DNA from: Rotaria socialis
Taxonomy: Eukaryota; Rotifera; Eurotatoria; Philodinida; Philodinidae
Assembly (NCBI GenBank): GCA_905331475.1
Contig: CAJNYU010003264.1
Coordinates: 47,442 to 111,441, forward strand
Direction of reading: 5' to 3'
Length of the DNA stretch: 64,000 bases
Shown here: piece after piece, positions 14,326 through 25,694 of the stretch
Position numbering within the stretch: the stretch's first letter is position 1
Layout of the letters: every line of letters begins with the position of its first letter
The notes under the pieces: generated by a model
Told to the model about the DNA's origin: nothing
Databases searched by the model: none
What the model saw: the letters and a program-made list of their open reading frames with translations, nothing else
Translations under genes and position numbers: made by a program

Positions 14326-17300
14326 CTGTCTATCTCATACTAGTTGGCTGAGTGACTAGTCGCTGAGACATAACTGACATGCATTATCACCATCACCAAC
14401 ATCACCAGCAAAAAAGACTCATCATTGTAGTAATACAACAGATAGATTCAATTTGTATTAACGAAATCATAAGCTAACAGGCTGAAAAACACATAGCGTA
14501 CATCAGTTGCGTTAATGTTATCTATGAGAAGAACACTAAATCTTTTATATATACTTCATTTCTTCCAATATTGCTGGTTATGGCTATTTCTTTTTTTTTC
14601 TTTGTTGGTCTACCACTGACATTTGATTCTTTTTTTTTCTTTTTTCGAGAAATTTGATCTTGATCTGTCAAAAAGGCTTTCTAAGATGATTCTTATATAA
14701 ATATATCAATACAATATCTTAAATGTAATTGAAGATTATATTTTATCGATAAATCGATTTTTTTATAACTAGTTAAAAAAAATGGAAATAAACTTTAAAC
14801 GACTTTCGTTTGATATCGCTATGCAGTGAGCATGTGTAAATGAATTTGCGCATAACTGATTACTTGCATGCATGCACAGGATATTGATTTTGGTCCCTAG
14901 ACGAATCAACTTTCTTCCTGTACGTATATATACATATATGTATATATGAGTTAAGATAGACAAAAAACGGTAAGCAAAGTTATACATGGCATTTATCGAT
15001 CAATACAACAGATACATGGAAAGCGTGTGTCGATAAATATCGTGCAAATTGCCCTTATTTGTGCTCATCTATATTGTCTATACCAGATTGACAGTCTTGA
15101 CATTTGTTTAACCGATTCATATCAGTCGAAATCGGCTTAGTCTTAGAATCAACTGATAATTAAATATTGATGAATTTCAATGAAACGACTAATGTACGTA
15201 GATATAAAAAAATGATTATTCATCGTAGAAAAAAAAAAAAGAATGACACGATAAGTTCTTAAACGTCATTTCGCTTGCCATTCGAGCATATACACAATGA
15301 TTCGAACGCTTCCAGCAGTGACAAAACGATAGCTACTACATCATTGGGAATACACGTGATTGTCGATCGTTAATCTTAAATATCTTATCACTTTTATTGG
15401 TGCATTATGTCATAGAATGTTTGCATACTAGTTTTTAGGGTACAAACGAGCAAGGCAAAAAAAAGAAAACGATTAGGAGGAACCAGACTATATATAGTAA
15501 CATAAACAAGTGCGTATGTGTTTCACCGACTTACTGACTTGTAATTGTAAATGTCATTTGTAAAGAAAACACCTTTTTTCCTTGACAAGACACTTTGGTC
15601 CCTCATGTAGCAGTAATTATTTTTTTTCTCTTCCTTTGCTAAAACTATGTAAGTATAAAACATAAATACATGAAAACTTACTTGACTAGTACGATTGATG
15701 GGAACAGCCGATTTGTGTTTAGTTGTGTTTAGATTAATAGATGAAATTGGAACAATTGATATATGTTGATTAGAAGTATTCGATGTGTCACAGGAGGAAA
15801 TGACATGATGTTGATGACGATGTGTACCGTCTGTTGTATCTACGGGTGAAGATGTAACAGCAACGACAGCTGCTGATTTCGGCAACTGATCACAAGCAGG
15901 AATATCAAGTCGGTTACTTGGTGAAGAATTATCTATCTGATTGTTTGAACGAAAACTTGTTGTTCGACTATATTTTCGAGTATAATACTAAAATAGATTT
16001 ATGATTAAATTCATTGTCTATTTATACATTCGAGCATTTCCGATTGTCTAACCGCAATGACATGCATTCTACAGAAAGAGTCAAGAAAAAGGTGAGCAAG
16101 AAAAAGGAAATATATATATAGCTATATATATATTTGTTTTTTTCTTCTTCTTTCTTTCATCGAATATAGACAATTGAATTCGGAACGAAACAGATCGATT
16201 CTACTATATGATTATGCAATTACGCATTAACATGTTTTCGTTGTGTTAATGTTCTGAATGTAGACTAATTATAAAAATTTAATTTTTCTCTTATTTAGCT
16301 TTACAATTAATCGAATAAAAATCGTATTATAGAAAGCTATTAGTCAGTTTATTAACATAGACACGCAGATATATATCTATATATATATATATATGTATAT
16401 AAATAACGATTCTATCAAAAAAAGCCTTAAGGATATGACCATAAAGCAATTTATAGAAAACGCTTCTCGCGCTCTCTCGTCTCATTACGATTGCAATCAA
16501 TACAAGAAAAAAAACTAAGTTAAAAGCATTTTTGATATCTTACTGTGTTCGGTAGGAAATACTTATAATAATTCTAACAGATTTTGTTGATCACTATTGT
16601 TACAATCATTCACTCTCTTGCGAGACAATATGGGAGCAATATTTTGCGCTGTTTCGTCCTTGGCTATTATGACATGAAAGATAGATGAAGTAAAACAAAG
16701 AAGAGAAATTCAGTTCAGACATAAATATTGAGAAATGTGTATGCATACTGTCGTCTACGTTGTTCTTTACGTTGAATGTGAACGAAAAATCAAAAGTAAT
16801 AATACTGCTACGTTAACAGATTGTCTATGTCACGTAAATCCGGACCGGAGCTTATTGAATTTCCTCATTATTTTTTTAATTGAAAAAAAAAACGTATGAA
16901 CTGATCAAAAATCTCACCAAGACGTATTGAAGAATATTCTTCTCTGAAAACTATCTCTTGAACGACGCTCATCTATCTATTGTATCATCGCAAATAGAAC
17001 AATGACCTGAGAGTAAATTTGTTTATTTTTTTAATAATCAACACTTTTTCGTTCACGAACAAAATAATCATGATTCTATTCTTCTCTCGTTTACTTCATT
17101 ATTAAATGTCTCAAGTGGCATGATGAAAAGGAGAGTTTTTTTCTTTTTCGCCTATGCTTTTATAACAAATAAGAATATGCTTTAGAAAAAACAACAGCAA
17201 CATATCGCGTACTCTCTATTGCATATATAATGAACCGATGTATACTTACATTATAATATCAAATTTCTAGTATCTCTTTATGTTAAATATGATTGTCGAG

Positions 17301-20300
17301 CATTTGATTAGATAAAAAAAACAAGAAACTAACGGAAGTATTTTCGGCGAGACTGATTTGGTATGTTTCTGATGATAATGAAGCTATTCTTTTTCGGATG
17401 TCAATGGTGAAAATAATAATAATAATAATAAGACAGAAAAAATAGCGCATAATAGGACGAAGAAAAATTTATCAGAAAAAGTAACAGATTCATCCGCGTA
17501 CATGCACATGGAAAATACAGTTATAAACTATAATGGAAACAATAACACATTCGTAGTACTTGCTACTGCTGCTGTTGCTGCTCTGCTCACGTGATACAAA
17601 GCCAATAGATGATAAACAGAATTGGTTGAGAAACATATGTATTCGATTCAAGAAAGAGAAAAAAGTCGAATGCATACGGGAAGACCGATATGCCTATTAA
17701 TGAAATAATATTCTGAACGATTTTCTTTTATACTTTCACGTCTATGAACTGCCGATTTCTTTTGCCTATCGTTCTCGTTTTTTTTTTTCTAATAAATTAT
17801 TATGTGTTTTCTATGTTTGTTCTGTTTCCTTTAATGGCCAATACCGAGTGTGGATTGATGTCTCATTGCTTGTTTAACTAAAAGCAATCATGTCTGTCGT
17901 TATTGGCTGTTCTCAAGCGTTGAATATAAAACAAGTTTATTGTATTTAACTTTCTCATTACTTTTTTTTTTATTTTTCTTCTTATAACTCTATTGAACAG
18001 TGATTATATCATACGATTTACACAATCAATAATATTTAACACTTACTCCCACACTGCCTCGTCTCGAGCTTGGCTCATTACATTGCGACGAACGATCGCG
18101 AAAGATATCGGTCTGAAGATTGTCATTTTCTTGACTGCGACAGGCATTCCTTCGAAATAAAAAAAAAGAACAGATAAGTCAATATTGATTATCTTACAGT
18201 CGTTAATTGCATCATCGATAGATGATAATACTTGAAGGTCATTCATTCGATAGAATTAAACAAAAAATAGAATTCCATGTTGCATTTCTCAGAGATAATA
18301 TTGTATATATAATTGAAAACACAGACAACAAAAGAACCATCAAGTGTCTTTTCAAGCTGAACAAGGAAATTTTTGTTTTCCTTTAGTCAAAAGCCATCAC
18401 CTCCCTTTTCGACACCAGTGCACGATGCAAAAATGATTAGAAGCAATAAAATATTGTAGCTTGGCAAAAAAGAGAGATCAATGTGTGTATTTCAAAGTAT
18501 TTTGAGTTTCTAGTTGTTAATTAGAAATTTAAAACTCTGAAATAGTTTCTTTCGAAATCTTTATTTTTCATTATTAACAAAAAATAAATGCGGAAACATC
18601 GGATTTGCATCCGATTGTTATGTGTACTGCAAAAACTGAGTCGATTTATATATGTTGTGAATAATTCTGAGAAAAAATTTTTTTTTTTGGAAAAATCTCT
18701 GTATCCCCCCTCAGGGATGGTCTGGTCAATAATGACAATTTTTTCGATAACTCAGCCATTTCTTGACAGACTGCTTTCATCTTCGAATTCGACTGAGATA
18801 TTGATGAGATCATTCTGTGTACAAAATTTCATGACAATCGGATCAGCCTTTCAGGAGCTATCGTGTAAACGGATGGACGGACACACTGACCGATTCTAGA
18901 GTGTACTCACTTTTTTTTTTGAGTACACAAAAAGCAGGACTTCAACTGTATGAAAGCTTCATTCCACAACTACGGAAAACTGATGAATGCAAATAATCCA
19001 AGTAAAACTAGAGAGGCTTTGTGCAAATACTTTCATCTGGTAGAAATTAAATAGAGGAATCTATTGAAAAAAGTGCATGATTCTTTTTTTTTGAAGATAA
19101 ACAATAAAATTTCTCAAATGTGTCAAATATAAATTCATTTCGATTACAAAACATCCTAGTAGTAGTTCTTTTGTAATCTATCAACGTGGCTCACATTATG
19201 TAATAACAAAAGTTACTCATAGTTATACTTTTATCGAAATTTTCAATCCCCTTAGATGCATCGTATTTTTAATGCATTTCATTTATTTGCATTACCCTTT
19301 CTCAAAATAAATATTATCATATGTGAGTATATTTTTTTGAGGATCTATAATCTTACTAGATTAGATATATATATATATTTAAATAGTAATAATAATAGAA
19401 ATAAAACTCAATAGTGAAGCTGTTTAATCTTAATATAAAATCATTATTGATATTACTTAATGAAAAGACACTACAATGAAGTATATATATATGAACACTT
19501 GGTGTTTCTTAGCAAGGATATGGCATTGATGGAAAAGTCCTAAACAAGCCTTGATAGGAAGCAGGAAAGAAAAAGAAGCAGTGTGCTTCCATAATTTTGA
19601 CGCCTACTAAACATCACAGCTCGTTAGTGCAACCCATGTGAACAAAAAGTCACTTTTAATAGTAATAAAGTAAAATAAAGTAACTTCTCTTACTGTTTTT
19701 CACTTTTTATAGTAGTTTCTGATAATTTTCTCACTTTCTATAGTACTTTATCATACTTTTCTTACTGTCAACAGTACTTAATAGTCACTTTTTTTGGGTA
19801 GAATGTTTTACATGGGAAGTTCCCCTATATTCATTGATTTACCGGAACTATGATTCTCACATTTTCTTTTTTTTTAATATATAATTCGAGTATTCATAAA
19901 AGTCAATATTGCATCGGTGCTGAAGTATTCTAGTTCAGGACAAAAATTGTATCGTCATTTGAGACTTAACAAGTCAAGGTATTTAGCCAAAAAATAAGAT
20001 AAATACATATTACACTCACATAAAATGGCATATAGTGGACGCTATTTCCATCAGGCTGTATCGTTTTCAGTCCCTACAAGCAGTCTATGCGAGACACGCT
20101 TTATGCAATCAAATAAATGTATGTTTTATGTTCGCTTGTCTCGACGTTAATCGTAAGTTTGTTGCTTTCTCCCTCTCCCTCCTCCTCTCTCTCTTTTCGA
20201 TAACGATGAAATATGCGTGGACAAGATCGATGGTTAAAAATGAAAAATATATTCATACATCAAAATACGACGTATAACTAACGTAGTATATCCAATTATG

Positions 20301-20760
20301 CATGTGTCGTCTATACTTACTTGAAACAAAAAATGGCAATAATCAACATGACCAAGCTTATAATAACAACTACAATTAGAGTAACTTTAATTTGTGTTTT
20401 GGTGAAAACTAAAAAGTTGCAAAAATAAATTCTTTCGAATGCATAAATAAATTTTTCTTTTTGCGTACTGAAAAAATTTCTCACTGTATTATAATGATTG
20501 GTAGTGCCGAATATTCGTATTCGATAGGTTGACGACGTAATATTGTTGTTATCAGTGAAATGTAGAGCTTTATTAATAAAATGCCTCGCTGATCGACGCT
20601 TGAAATTATCATTGATTGATGATGATTGTGCTGTTGTCAAAATTAACATTGTTGTTGTTGTTGTTATATTATTATTATCACTAGAACAGTTTACCCGATT
20701 GATTAATGATAAACATTCAATGCAAAATAGAACAATAATCGTAAAAAGATTTATGCTCAT
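10889..20760 (-). CDS. Predicted single-pass type I membrane protein with long disordered cytoplasmic tail
   Basis: Family not recognised. Exons linked by frame: 20,760-20,321; 18,149-18,047; 15,988-15,682; about 13,820-13,332; 13,221-12,436; 12,158-11,485; 11,424-10,889 (TAA 10,889-10,891). Exon 1 begins with a signal peptide (MSINLFTIIVLFCIECLSLI), then about 90 Ser/Thr/Asn-rich residues, then one membrane helix (VTLIVVVIISLVMLIIAIF). Codon phase is continuous from exon 1 through exon 3 and again from 13,332 onward. The junction into the 13,820 exon is unresolved and an exon may be missing there. The roughly 900-residue tail is Ser/Asn/Asp-rich with poly-Asp and a HHH/KKK patch. The C-terminus has KVRF, a fit to the PP1-docking RVxF motif, and ends EWTDEFEV. 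Three introns are about 2 kb each, very large beside the ~55-nt introns elsewhere. Confidence 0.65.
14003..14048. repeat. (GAC/GAT)n microsatellite
   Basis: GAC triplets grade into about ten GAT triplets, inside a large intron of the membrane-protein gene. Confidence 0.9.
14288..14320. repeat. (TC)n microsatellite
   Basis: About sixteen TC units followed by TATC/TGTC variants, intronic. Confidence 0.9.
18587..18941 (+). repeat. Dispersed hairpin-ended repeat, copy 1 (internally deleted)
   Basis: This segment matches 21,272-21,800 at high identity over about 300 bp, from GAGTCGATTTATATATGTTG to the right end. The right end is an inverted repeat, GTGTACTCA (18,901-18,909) and TGAGTACAC (18,920-18,928), around a T-rich loop, then a short A run. 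Upstream both copies share GTTATGTGTACTGCAAAAA, but here that joins directly to ACTGAGTCG. About 165 bp present in copy 2 is missing, with an AAAACT-like microhomology at the join. It lies in the intron between exons 1 and 2 of the membrane-protein gene. Confidence 0.75.
19640..19805. repeat. Possible short MITE or degenerate repeat
   Basis: Left end AAAAAGTCACTTTTAATAGTA and, read in reverse, right end AAAAAAAGTGACTATTAAGTA are similar inverted ends about 160 bp apart. Between them CACTTTxTATAGTAxTTT-like words recur three or four times. The match is imperfect and no target duplication was found. Confidence 0.3.
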
Positions 20761-20961
20761 TTTCTTTTGAGAATATAATCATTTCGGTTAACTGCTGCTG
20801 ATAATATCTGAAAAACAAAATACAGTTAATGCACTAAGAAAAGGGGCTTAAAGAAAATATGAGTACGAGCGTCGTATGATTAATGCACAAGATTAGAAAA
20901 TGTTGATACCATTTGGCTAAATCAATTGAATCATGTATGATATAAGTAATGTGAGAAACTA

Positions 20962-22505
20962 ATGCGCACATTAACATCGAAGCTAGCATACGTTTGACGA
21001 CAAGTTGGTATGGGAAATGAAGGTAGAAAAATATATTCTTATTTTTTACTCCGAGCCTATTTTTCTTCTTTTTCTTCTCTTATAGAAAAGGACGCATTCT
21101 GAAAGAAGATCCGATTATTCCCGAGATTTTTATTATAAAAACTAACATTTGACATGTTAAAGTTACAGCTACTTATTTCGACATTCTTGAACAATCATTA
21201 GCACGATGGATTGAAAACTTCGAAAATAAGCTGTTAAGACTAGAGATGTACAAAACCGAAATTGAGACCTAAATAAATGTGAAAACTTCCGATTTCATCC
21301 GAGAGTTATGTGTACTGCAAAAAGTGCATGGGACATATAAGTCATTCTAGAATGTCTGAACACCAAAATTATCATGAGAAACTAGGCAATTTGATTTCTG
21401 GATGCAGTTGTTTTTTTTTTATACCATTTTCAGGCGATGTTTCGTTAGAAAGCTACGATTTAGTTCAAAACTGATATCAGATTCGGAATCAGCGTTAAAA
21501 ACTGAGTCGATTTATATATGTTGCGAATAATTCTGAGAAAAAGTTTTTTTTTTGAAAAAATCCCTGTACCCCCCTCCCCTCCAGAGATGGTCTGGTCAAT
21601 AATGACAATTTTTTCGATAACTCAGCCATTTTTTGACAGATTGCTTTCATCTTCGAACTCGACTGAGATATTGATGAGATAATGCTATGTACAAAATTTC
21701 ATGATAATCGGATCAGCCTTTCAGGAGTTATCGTGTAAACAGCGGTACACACTGACCGATTCTAGAGTGTACTCACTTTTTTTTTGAGTACACAAAAAAC
21801 ACGGTTCCACCACGAGGAAACAGTGAGACTCGCACACTCCGGAGCACAGGTAAGTCAGACCTGACTGACAATTTTAGTAAAGAAATAAAAGATGCGAGCA
21901 TTGAAGAGGTATTTTAAAATATGAGACAAATAAATTTTTCTCTAAATGCAGACACACAATAAGTAAAAAGCTAGAATTACTGGAACCGGAAAATACAAAC
22001 CTGCAGATCTGCATTGAAAGCGCGATCGATTTTCCTGAACCTTCGCATGTCCCAATTTTCAAGTGCGCGTACACGCACAAACGTTCAATGTAAGCATTTC
22101 GAACTTGCTTTTCTGTCCCCCTGCAAACGATGTACTTTATAGATAATCATAAAGATCATCTAGTAGTCGTCAAATTTCATCTAGCAACACTCAACTTCTT
22201 TAATGAAATGGTGCGACACATCTTGTATTTTTAGAATAGTCGTTCGCGCTGTCAGATTCAATTAATTCTNATTAACATCGAAGCTAGCATACGTTTGACG
22301 ACAAGTTGGTATGGGAAATGAAGGTAGAAAAATATATTCTTATTTTTTACTCCGAGCCTATTTTTCTTCTTTTTCTTCTCTTATAGAAAAGATCATCTAG
22401 TAGTCGTCAAATTTCATCTAGCAACACTCAACTTCTTTAATGAAATGGTGCGACACATCTTGTATTTTTAGAATAGTCGTTCGCGCTGTCAGATTCAATT
22501 AATTC
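20962..22505. other. Insertion-bearing and insertion-free versions of one locus, joined at an N
   Basis: The ~120 bp before 21,090 (ending TATAGAAAAG) recurs at about 22,271-22,390. The ~115 bp starting GATCATCTAGTAGTCG at about 22,154 recurs from about 22,389 to 22,505. In the first version the flanks are separated by about 1,064 bp (about 21,091-22,154). In the second they are contiguous. The two versions meet at a single N at 22,270. The shared border word is AAAG. This is best read as two alleles (occupied and empty) placed in tandem by the assembler; a real tandem duplication followed by insertion or deletion is the alternative. Confidence 0.85.
21272..21800 (+). repeat. Dispersed hairpin-ended repeat, copy 2 (longer)
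   Basis: Second copy of the repeat at 18,587-18,941, here with about 165 bp more in its 5-prime half. The right-end hairpin is GTGTACTCA (21,767-21,775) and TGAGTACAC (21,785-21,793). It lies wholly inside the 1,064-bp segment absent from the empty version of this locus, so the presence/absence difference may be tied to this element, although the segment is twice as long as the repeat. Confidence 0.75.
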
Positions 22506-25500
22506 TACATCTTGCATTCTAATCTCAAATCATTGAGTTTATTGAAGTAAACTTGAATCTTCTGCCGGATGAATTTTGTTTTTCTTATTATAGAACAAAT
22601 TTTCTATTATTTACGATACCAAAAATGAAATATTGTTCATTGACTCGTGAGTATTATTTTTATGTTAGACTATAGTTTTGTCAACTAATTTATTACAACG
22701 CAAGTTAGATATCAACAACAACACAACAAAGGAACCTATAGCCTAATGATTACAGGACTACCTACATAGTTTTTTTAACCTTACACGCCTACTTTATTGT
22801 TTTATGTTGTTAGTCGAAGCTACAGTTATCAGCTCCTCGAGTTCCGCTTTTTTGTCTAGCTCGGTACTTCCTTTTTTTACCTAGTCGAATAGAGATACAA
22901 ATATATATATACATATATTAGGTTTATCATTTTTATTCGATATGAATGCGTGTCTCAGTATGCGTAAACTAATCGCTGAGAAGAAAGATAAATACTTGAA
23001 TTCTCTCATAATACTGATATATCCTCTAAGTATGTGTCAATCGTAAGAAACAGGCATCGCCTTTCTTATCTTGTATTTCAATAAATTTGAAGACAATGAA
23101 TGAATTCAAGTCGCTAAATTCTTCGATCGATGAATATCCATCGTACTTACGGTTGATCTGCTTAGCACAATAGAAAATTTCTATTCTAATAGCGATTGTT
23201 TGTTTGTCCCATCATTTCATGACCACTTACGGAAGGCAAACAAAAGAACACATCCTCTTTTAATGTTGTTCCAATAATGCACGTTTTTCATGTTCTTTTT
23301 TCAGTCAAAATGCGTGGATGCATGAAGGCAAAAAAAGAAGAGGAATATGCTATGGTAGTTACTGCACGAGAAGAAGACTTAATGGGCACGATAGTGCAAC
23401 AAAACTCGAGATTTTCTCTCGTAAAAAAAAATAAGAAGAAAGAAAATGCAAGCGAACTCAATGTGAATTAAAAGACATGGCCAACTTCTATTCTATCCAT
23501 CATCTCACATGTGTTCAAGCAATCCGAATGGGGAAATGTCAATGAAATTGATATTCTATACTTGCATACAAGTTGAAAAATGATCATAGGAAGAATTCGA
23601 CTTTTATGACATTCTTGAGTCTGCTTTACATAATACTTGATTAAAAGAAATAGGCCAAAAGAGAACAAATGAGAATTTTAGTTGTGTGCTGAGCCGTTTT
23701 CTTTTCCGAAAGAATATTTACCATGTAATCAATAATAGTTTTTATACATTCAGACAAAAAATTATTATGACTAATTAATTTCAAGCATTGCGTGCTATGA
23801 AACATTTTAATTGATGCTTTAAAGCCTTTATGAAACAACTATCTAAACTAGAGGAAATTGCAAGTAGACTCATGAATGATGAAAAAACATAGTGCAGTAA
23901 TACGAAATTGGTCTCGTTTGAAGAGCTGATAGAACTACTTGATTTGTTGTTGATTTTTATAAGCGCACAATCAAATAACGACGAAGAATTAACTCTTTTA
24001 ATTGAAATAAATATTGATCTAAATTAGGAATGTTTTCAATTTACTATTCTGAACCTTAACTGATATGATATCTAACATCTTCGGGTCGGATTTGAATAGA
24101 AAATCTAGCGAAATTCTTCTTCGATGTGTTCTAAAACAACAGTTAAAAGAAAAGAAATCAGCACGAAAAAAAAACTTGTTGATTATAACAATAACAAAAA
24201 ATATGTATCGAATGCTCGGAAAAAAAATTGTTTGACATATGAAGTTTAATCCAGCGTGTGCCAATTCACATATGACAATATAATGTCATTTTAATCCTAA
24301 TATGTCAAGACGATTTATAGATTGTAGTGTTCAACTTCTTAAACAGACTATTTGAGCATTCATTTTCGTCTTCTTATTATTCAGTTCTATATATATATAT
24401 ATATATATATATATGAATAAAATTATTCAATCTCATTAAGTTTGTAAATATCTTTATTTTGTTTTAGTTTGCTGTCGTCATATGACGCTAGAGAAATATT
24501 TCCCTCAACATCTTCTCTAGCCGATAGATTGAATTAAATTTGTCTTCTATACTATATATATATATATATATATTATGATAATTTGTTTTTCCAACTTGCC
24601 GCAGCATTAAAATAGTAACCGAAGAAAAAGTAAAATGACAAGAAGAATTGTATTAATCAAAAGTATAGCTAAAAAAGTATGCTCGTATATGCGTAAAAGA
24701 ATAAAATCATGTTTAATCAACTTCAAATGTGGTTGGTAAGAACTCATTTCCAGCGAAACTCTCTTTCATTAGAAATTTCATGATTGACATGAATTAAATC
24801 ATCTTCATTAATGACATCTATCATAAAATTCAAACAATATGTAGTGCTGCTATACACAGCAAATGATTTCATGCTTTTCCTTCTTCATTTAGATGTAGAA
24901 ACTCGATCGGAAGATGTTACAAAACGTTTGAAGAATCAAATTACGGTAGATAAATACAGCCCAGAGTCAAATCTCATGGTATTTGGTTCATTTCGATGCT
25001 TGTTTTCTTGAGAATATTTCTGTAAATCAAGCTAATTATCAATCGCGATATTTTCTTAACATCCCAAGACGAAAAATACGATGCCATATTCTTTGATTTG
25101 AGACTTGTCAAACGTTCTCAGTTGTCGAGTTTTGCAAATAGAAATTTTATCGTTATTTTAACAAATTCTTCGAATTGACCATTGAGACTTACAGTTTCCA
25201 GTCAAACACGTAGTATGATTTTTGAAATTAAGGTTGAATTTTGATTTTTTTGCCACACAAACATAATTACGAGCATAGTTTTCTGTGTCTTGGTTAATAA
25301 TTTCATCATTTTTATTTATATTTTGTTGACAAAAATCAAATGCACGAACTTTCTGTAATTCGATAACTGGTACACGGATGCCGTTGTAATATTAGACTGT
25401 TATTTAGTTTTCATAAATTAAACACAAAAAATTCGATTTTATTTAAAAAAAAAGAAATTTCGTAGAAAAATATTAATTTTTTACTTTAACACAAGAATTA

Positions 25501-25694
25501 ACGATACAACGCAATTAAATCATGTTTTATTCAAAAGATTAATTTTGCATGAATATTGTTCAGCAGCGTTTTAGTTTTGCCAAAAATTATTGGAATCAAT
25601 GCCTAAGAAATCATAGAAGATAAAACTTGATTAAAATTAATCTTGCAAATTTCTACCTTCGTAACTGTTTGGTACGCCTTGTTTGTTGTTATAA

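Larger units (their letters stand above)
20761..25694. other. Five-kb repeat-rich gap without recognisable genes
   Basis: Between the 5-prime end of the membrane-protein gene and the end of the next minus-strand gene I find no exon chain. The interval holds the duplicated flanks around the N at 22,270, repeat copy 2, and AT microsatellites at 24,387-24,414 and about 24,555-24,574. Open frames here are short, lack splice continuity and resemble no family. Confidence 0.6.

Noticed and set aside
14769..14987. Minus-strand 72-codon frame inside the large intron, considered as the missing exon of the membrane protein.
   Set aside because: Its borders do not give a matching phase to the exons at 15,682 or 13,820, and its composition (YIYVYI from a TA repeat) is not coding-like.
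18588..18899. 103-codon plus-strand frame.
   Set aside because: It lies entirely in the dispersed repeat, and its second copy at 21.5 kb does not keep the frame start.
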